The notes below the pieces were generated by a model that was not told the DNA's origin, searched no databases, and was given only the letters and a program-made list of their open reading frames with translations. 64,000 nt of DNA, taken from Desulfuromonadaceae bacterium. GTDB taxonomy: Bacteria; Desulfobacterota; Desulfuromonadia; Desulfuromonadales; JAHYIW01. Made by a program: the position numbers and the translations under genes. The stretch lies in the NCBI GenBank assembly GCA_019429445.1, contig JAHYIW010000008.1:1-64000 (forward strand). Direction: 5' to 3'. Positions 60,825 to 64,000 of this stretch are shown here, piece after piece (within the stretch, counting starts at the first letter, position 1; the number at the start of each line of letters is the position of its first letter).

Positions 60825-61479
60825 CTACATTACTTTTGCTCTGCCGAAGGGGCGGATCATGCGCGACACGATGGAGATGCTGGCGGAGATCGGCGTCATC
60901 TGTCCCGAGTTCAGTGAGGAAAGTCGCAAGCTGGTCTTTGAAAACAGTGTCGATAGATATCGTTTCATGGCGGTGCGCGCGACCGACGTGCCGACCTACG
61001 TTGAATATGGCTGCGCTGATATCGGCGTGGTCGGCAAGGATACCCTGCTGGAGCAGGGGAAAGATCTGTACGAGCCGCTCGATCTTAAATTCGGTTACTG
61101 CCGGTTGGTCGTTGCCGAACCGGCGGAACTGCGCAAGGGAGACGACCCGGCCAACTGGTCGAATATTCGTGTCGCGACCAAATATCCGCATATTACCGAA
61201 CGCTACTTTGCCGCCAAAGGGGTGCAGGTTGAGCTGATCAAACTCTACGGCTCAATTGAACTGGCGCCGCTGGTCGGTCTGGCGGAACGGATTGTCGATC
61301 TGGTCTCGACCGGGGTGACGTTGCGCGAAAACGGCATGGTCGAGGTTGAGACGATTGCCGAGATCACCACCCACCTGATCGTCAACCGCGCCAGTCTCAA
61401 AACCAAACATCGCCGGGTGCTCGGAATTATCGAAGGGCTTGAAAGAGTCGTTGGCAACGAAACCCGCATTTCCGTTTAA
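60817..61479 (+). CDS. hisG: ATP phosphoribosyltransferase, short form
   Basis: 220 residues: [45 protein letters not shown]-type [42 protein letters not shown]. It lacks the C-terminal regulatory domain of the long form, so a HisZ partner encoded elsewhere should be required. First histidine step; starts the his genes. Confidence 0.96.
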   Translation: MSDYITFALPKGRIMRDTMEMLAEIGVICPEFSEESRKLVFENSVDRYRFMAVRATDVPTYVEYGCADIGVVGKDTLLEQGKDLYEPLDLKFGYCRLVVAEPAELRKGDDPANWSNIRVATKYPHITERYFAAKGVQVELIKLYGSIELAPLVGLAERIVDLVSTGVTLRENGMVEVETIAEITTHLIVNRASLKTKHRRVLGIIEGLERVVGNETRISV

Positions 61480-61503
61480 TCCCTTGGCGAGGAGGCGAAA
61501 AAG

Positions 61504-62850
61504 ATGATGCGCATTCTCAATTTCAGTGATGATGATTTCGCGCGCACTTTTGCAATCATTGAGGCGCGCGGCGCAACTGCGCCGACGGGCGTCGAAGAAA
61601 CGGTCAAGGCGATCATCGCCGCTGTGCGACAGCGCGGTGACGCAGCGGTGTTTGAGCTGACCGCCAGGTTTGATCGGTTAACAGTGACCGCCGCCAGCGT
61701 CGAAGTGACTGCCGCCGAGATCGAACACGCTTGTGCGCAGCTTGAGCCGCAGGCCTACGCCGATCTGGAACTGGCCGCCGCGCGTATCGGTGCCTACCAT
61801 CGCAAACAGAAGCAGGAAACCTGGCTCTCGACTGACGAAGAGGATGTGTTGGTCGGTCAACTGGTGCGTCCCCTCGACCGGGTCGGCATTTACGTCCCCG
61901 GCGGGAAAGCCACCTATCCCTCCTCGGTGCTGATGAATGCCGTCCCGGCCAAGGTCGCCGGGGTGGACGAAGTGATCATGGTGGTACCGATGCCGGACGG
62001 CAACGTCAATCCCCATGTGCTGGCGGCGGCGCGGATTGCTGGCGTCGATCGCATCTTCAAGATCGGTGGAGCGCAGGCCATCGCGGCGCTGGCCTACGGC
62101 ACAGCGACGATCCCCCGGGTCGACAAGATCACCGGCCCGGGAAATATTTATGTCGCCACCGCCAAACAACTGGTTTTCGGGCAGGTCGATATCGACATGA
62201 TCGCCGGCCCGAGCGAAATTCTGGTAATTAACGACGGCAGCGGCAATCCGGCGCATATCGCCGCCGATCTGTTGTCACAGGCGGAGCATGACGAGCTGGC
62301 TTCGTCAATCCTGATCACCACCGATACCGCGCTGGCAAGTGCGGTGCAGCAGGAGGTCGAAGTGCAACTCCGCGAATTGTCTCGCGAGACAATCGCCCGC
62401 CAGTCGATCGACAATTACGGGGCGATCATCATCGCGCGGGATCTGGCCGAGGCGGTTGATTTTTCCAATCGGCTGGCACCGGAACATCTTGAACTGGCGG
62501 TCGCCGATCCCTTTGGGCTGCTCCCCCGGATCCGTCATGCCGGGGCGATTTTCATGGGCCACTATACCCCCGAAGCCGCTGGTGATTATCTCGCCGGACC
62601 GAATCATACCTTGCCGACCGGTGGCACCGCACGCTTCTTTTCGCCGCTGTCCCTCGATGATTTCGTCAAGAAGTCGAGTATCGTTTCGTTCAGTCAGGCC
62701 GGTTTGCAGCGGCTCGGCGAGCCGATCATTCGCATCGCCGCGCTTGAAGGGCTGGAAGCGCACGGCAAGTCGGTGTCGATCCGGCTTGATGAAATAGTCG
62801 CTGTAACAGATTCTGCCTCAGCTGAAATTGTAAAAAAGAGTTTGAGCTAA
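61504..62850 (+). CDS. hisD: histidinol dehydrogenase
   Basis: 448 residues: VGIYVPGGKATYPSSVLMNAVPAKVAGV, RIFKIGGAQAIAALAYGTATIPRVDKITGPGNIYVATAKQ, DMIAGPSEILVI, AEHDELASSIL, PEHLELAV, GPNHTLPTGGTARF. Two-step oxidation of histidinol to histidine. A conserved zinc enzyme; start at the first of two ATGs after GAGGCGAAAAAG. Confidence 0.96.
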   Translation: MMRILNFSDDDFARTFAIIEARGATAPTGVEETVKAIIAAVRQRGDAAVFELTARFDRLTVTAASVEVTAAEIEHACAQLEPQAYADLELAAARIGAYHRKQKQETWLSTDEEDVLVGQLVRPLDRVGIYVPGGKATYPSSVLMNAVPAKVAGVDEVIMVVPMPDGNVNPHVLAAARIAGVDRIFKIGGAQAIAALAYGTATIPRVDKITGPGNIYVATAKQLVFGQVDIDMIAGPSEILVINDGSGNPAHIAADLLSQAEHDELASSILITTDTALASAVQQEVEVQLRELSRETIARQSIDNYGAIIIARDLAEAVDFSNRLAPEHLELAVADPFGLLPRIRHAGAIFMGHYTPEAAGDYLAGPNHTLPTGGTARFFSPLSLDDFVKKSSIVSFSQAGLQRLGEPIIRIAALEGLEAHGKSVSIRLDEIVAVTDSASAEIVKKSLS

Positions 62851-62865
62851 AAGGAGAGATCGACT

Positions 62866-63456
62866 ATGCCACGAACCGCAACAGTTACTCGCGAAACCAA
62901 AGAGACCAATATCAGTATCGGGTTGAAACTGGACGGTTCCGGTTTGCATCATATCGAGACCCCGGTGCATTTTTTCAATCACATGCTTGCAGCGCTGGCA
63001 CGGCACGGCTTTTTTGATCTGTCGGTCAAGGCGAGCGGGGATGTCGAAATCGATGCCCATCACACCGTCGAAGATCTCGGCATCGTCCTCGGCGAGGCGT
63101 TCAAACAGGCGCTCGGCGACAAAACCGGGGTGAAGCGTTTCGGTCGGGCAACGATGCCGATGCATGAGGCGCTGGCCTCCGTCATTATCGATTTTTCGGG
63201 GCGTCCGTTTCTGGTCTTTAATGTTGATCTTCCCAAGGCCAAGGTTGGCGAGTTTGACACCGAACTGGTCGAGGAATTTTTTGTTGCGTTCTGCAATCAC
63301 TCCGGGGCGAACATTCACGTCAACCTGGCTTACGGTGACAACCTGCACCACATCATCGAAGGGATTTTCAAGGCGTTTGGCCGGGCTCTCGACGAGGCAA
63401 CCAGCATCGACCCGCGGATTAGCGGAGTATTGTCAACCAAGGGTAAGCTGGAATAG
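62866..63456 (+). CDS. hisB: imidazoleglycerol-phosphate dehydratase
   Basis: 196 residues, monofunctional His[43 protein letters not shown] (metal-binding HH), [21 protein letters not shown]. Removes water from imidazole-glycerol phosphate. AAGGAGA before ATG. Confidence 0.96.
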   Translation: MPRTATVTRETKETNISIGLKLDGSGLHHIETPVHFFNHMLAALARHGFFDLSVKASGDVEIDAHHTVEDLGIVLGEAFKQALGDKTGVKRFGRATMPMHEALASVIIDFSGRPFLVFNVDLPKAKVGEFDTELVEEFFVAFCNHSGANIHVNLAYGDNLHHIIEGIFKAFGRALDEATSIDPRISGVLSTKGKLE

Positions 63457-63462
63457 GCGATC

Positions 63463-64000
63463 ATGATCACGATTATTGATTACGAAATGGGGAACCTGCG
63501 CAGCGTCGCCAAGGCGTTCGAGAAACTGGGCTGCGCCGTACGCGTCAGTGCCGATCCCGCCGCTATCGCGACCGCCGACAAGGTGGTGCTCCCCGGCGTC
63601 GGGGCGTTTCGTGACTGCATTCATAATCTGCGCGCCGGTGGGTTCGTAGCTCCGCTGCTGACACATGTTGCGGCGGGGAAGCCGTTGCTCGGTATCTGTG
63701 TCGGCATGCAGATGCTTTTTGATGAAAGCGAGGAATTCGGCTGTCATCAGGGGCTGGGTCTGATCCCCGGCAAGGTGGTGCGTTTCCCGGCGCGGATGGT
63801 GGAAAACGGCGAACGACTCAAAGTGCCGCATATGGGATGGAATAATATTCAGCTCCGCCGCCCGTCCCCGCTGCTTAATGGGGTTGACGATGGCAGTTTC
63901 GTCTATTTTGTGCATTCCTATTATTGCGCGGCGGAAAATCCGCAGGATGTCGCCGCCAGTTGCCGTTACGGCGCAATCGATTTCTGCGCCTCGCTGTGGC
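63463..64000 (+). CDS. hisH: imidazole glycerol phosphate synthase, glutaminase subunit HisH (3' end outside)
   Basis: About 179 residues before the window ends: ITIIDYEMGNLRSVAKAFEKLG, VVLPGVGAFRDCI, the nucleophile in LLGICVGMQMLFDES, VPHMGWNNIQ and VYFVHSYYCA. It supplies ammonia to HisF. The frame is open to the edge with no stop, so the remaining ~25 residues are missing. Six bases after hisB. Confidence 0.96.
   Translation, partial: MITIIDYEMGNLRSVAKAFEKLGCAVRVSADPAAIATADKVVLPGVGAFRDCIHNLRAGGFVAPLLTHVAAGKPLLGICVGMQMLFDESEEFGCHQGLGLIPGKVVRFPARMVENGERLKVPHMGWNNIQLRRPSPLLNGVDDGSFVYFVHSYYCAAENPQDVAASCRYGAIDFCASLW

Overview
The window looks like chromosome of an anaerobic deltaproteobacterium of the Desulfuromonadales/Geobacter type. 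This is inferred from an MglA/MglB pair, ThyX in place of ThyA, the complete-looking anaerobic (early cobalt insertion) cobamide pathway with a BzaF-type ThiC relative, and several dispersed repeats. Coding sequence is GC-rich and dense; accessory patches are AT-richer and full of toxin-antitoxin modules and gene remnants.

Layout. 1-0.5 kb: 3' end of an acyl-CoA synthetase. 0.5-3.7 kb: accessory patch with a PH-domain membrane protein between two ~215 bp direct repeats, a VapBC pair, a ParD-like/RelE pair and non-coding repeats. 3.7-6.9 kb: ArsR-type regulator, ArsP-like permease, small redox disulfide protein, periplasmic thioredoxin and CcdA in one minus-strand operon with an operator. 7.1-8.4 kb: tRNA-Asn and the MglA/MglB polarity switch. 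8.5-11.4 kb: Cpx-like envelope stress two-component system divergent from its Spy/CpxP-like target, with a perfect CpxR box between them. 11.4-19.3 kb: CBS protein, a MITE-like element, small signalling proteins, a wrecked IS4-type transposase, a chemoreceptor with two periplasmic CZB domains plus CheW, and small genes. 19.4-23 kb: pabB-pabC-mntP and a TerC protein. 23.3-28 kb: secreted LigE-like DNA ligase, a small zinc-ribbon protein, a collapsed beta-oxidation remnant and a ClC chloride channel with CBS domains.

28-48.6 kb: the core of the window is a cobamide locus of two consecutive units, each headed by a cobalamin riboswitch and terminator. Unit 1 (cobO-cobU-cobT-cobS-cobC-cbiA-bzaF-like thiC) handles adenosylation, a,c-amidation, lower ligand synthesis and nucleotide loop assembly. 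Unit 2 (cbiX-cbiC-cbiMNQO-cbiD-cbiET-cbiL-cbiF-cbiG-cbiH/cobQ fusion-cbiB-cobD) covers cobalt uptake and insertion, the corrin ring and the aminopropanol arm. cbiJ is not seen. Two genes (cbiA, cbiD) carry in-frame insertions of a nested palindromic repeat, and the spacers carry a CACGAAG/CACGGAG repeat family seen nowhere else in the window.

48.9-52.5 kb: second accessory patch, with HigB/HigA-ImmA, then AbiEi/AbiEii sitting inside a broken BRO-type antirepressor gene. 53-64 kb: housekeeping block gluQ, lipoprotein, rho, rpmE, thyX, prfA, prmC, murA, hisG, hisD, hisB and the 5' part of hisH.
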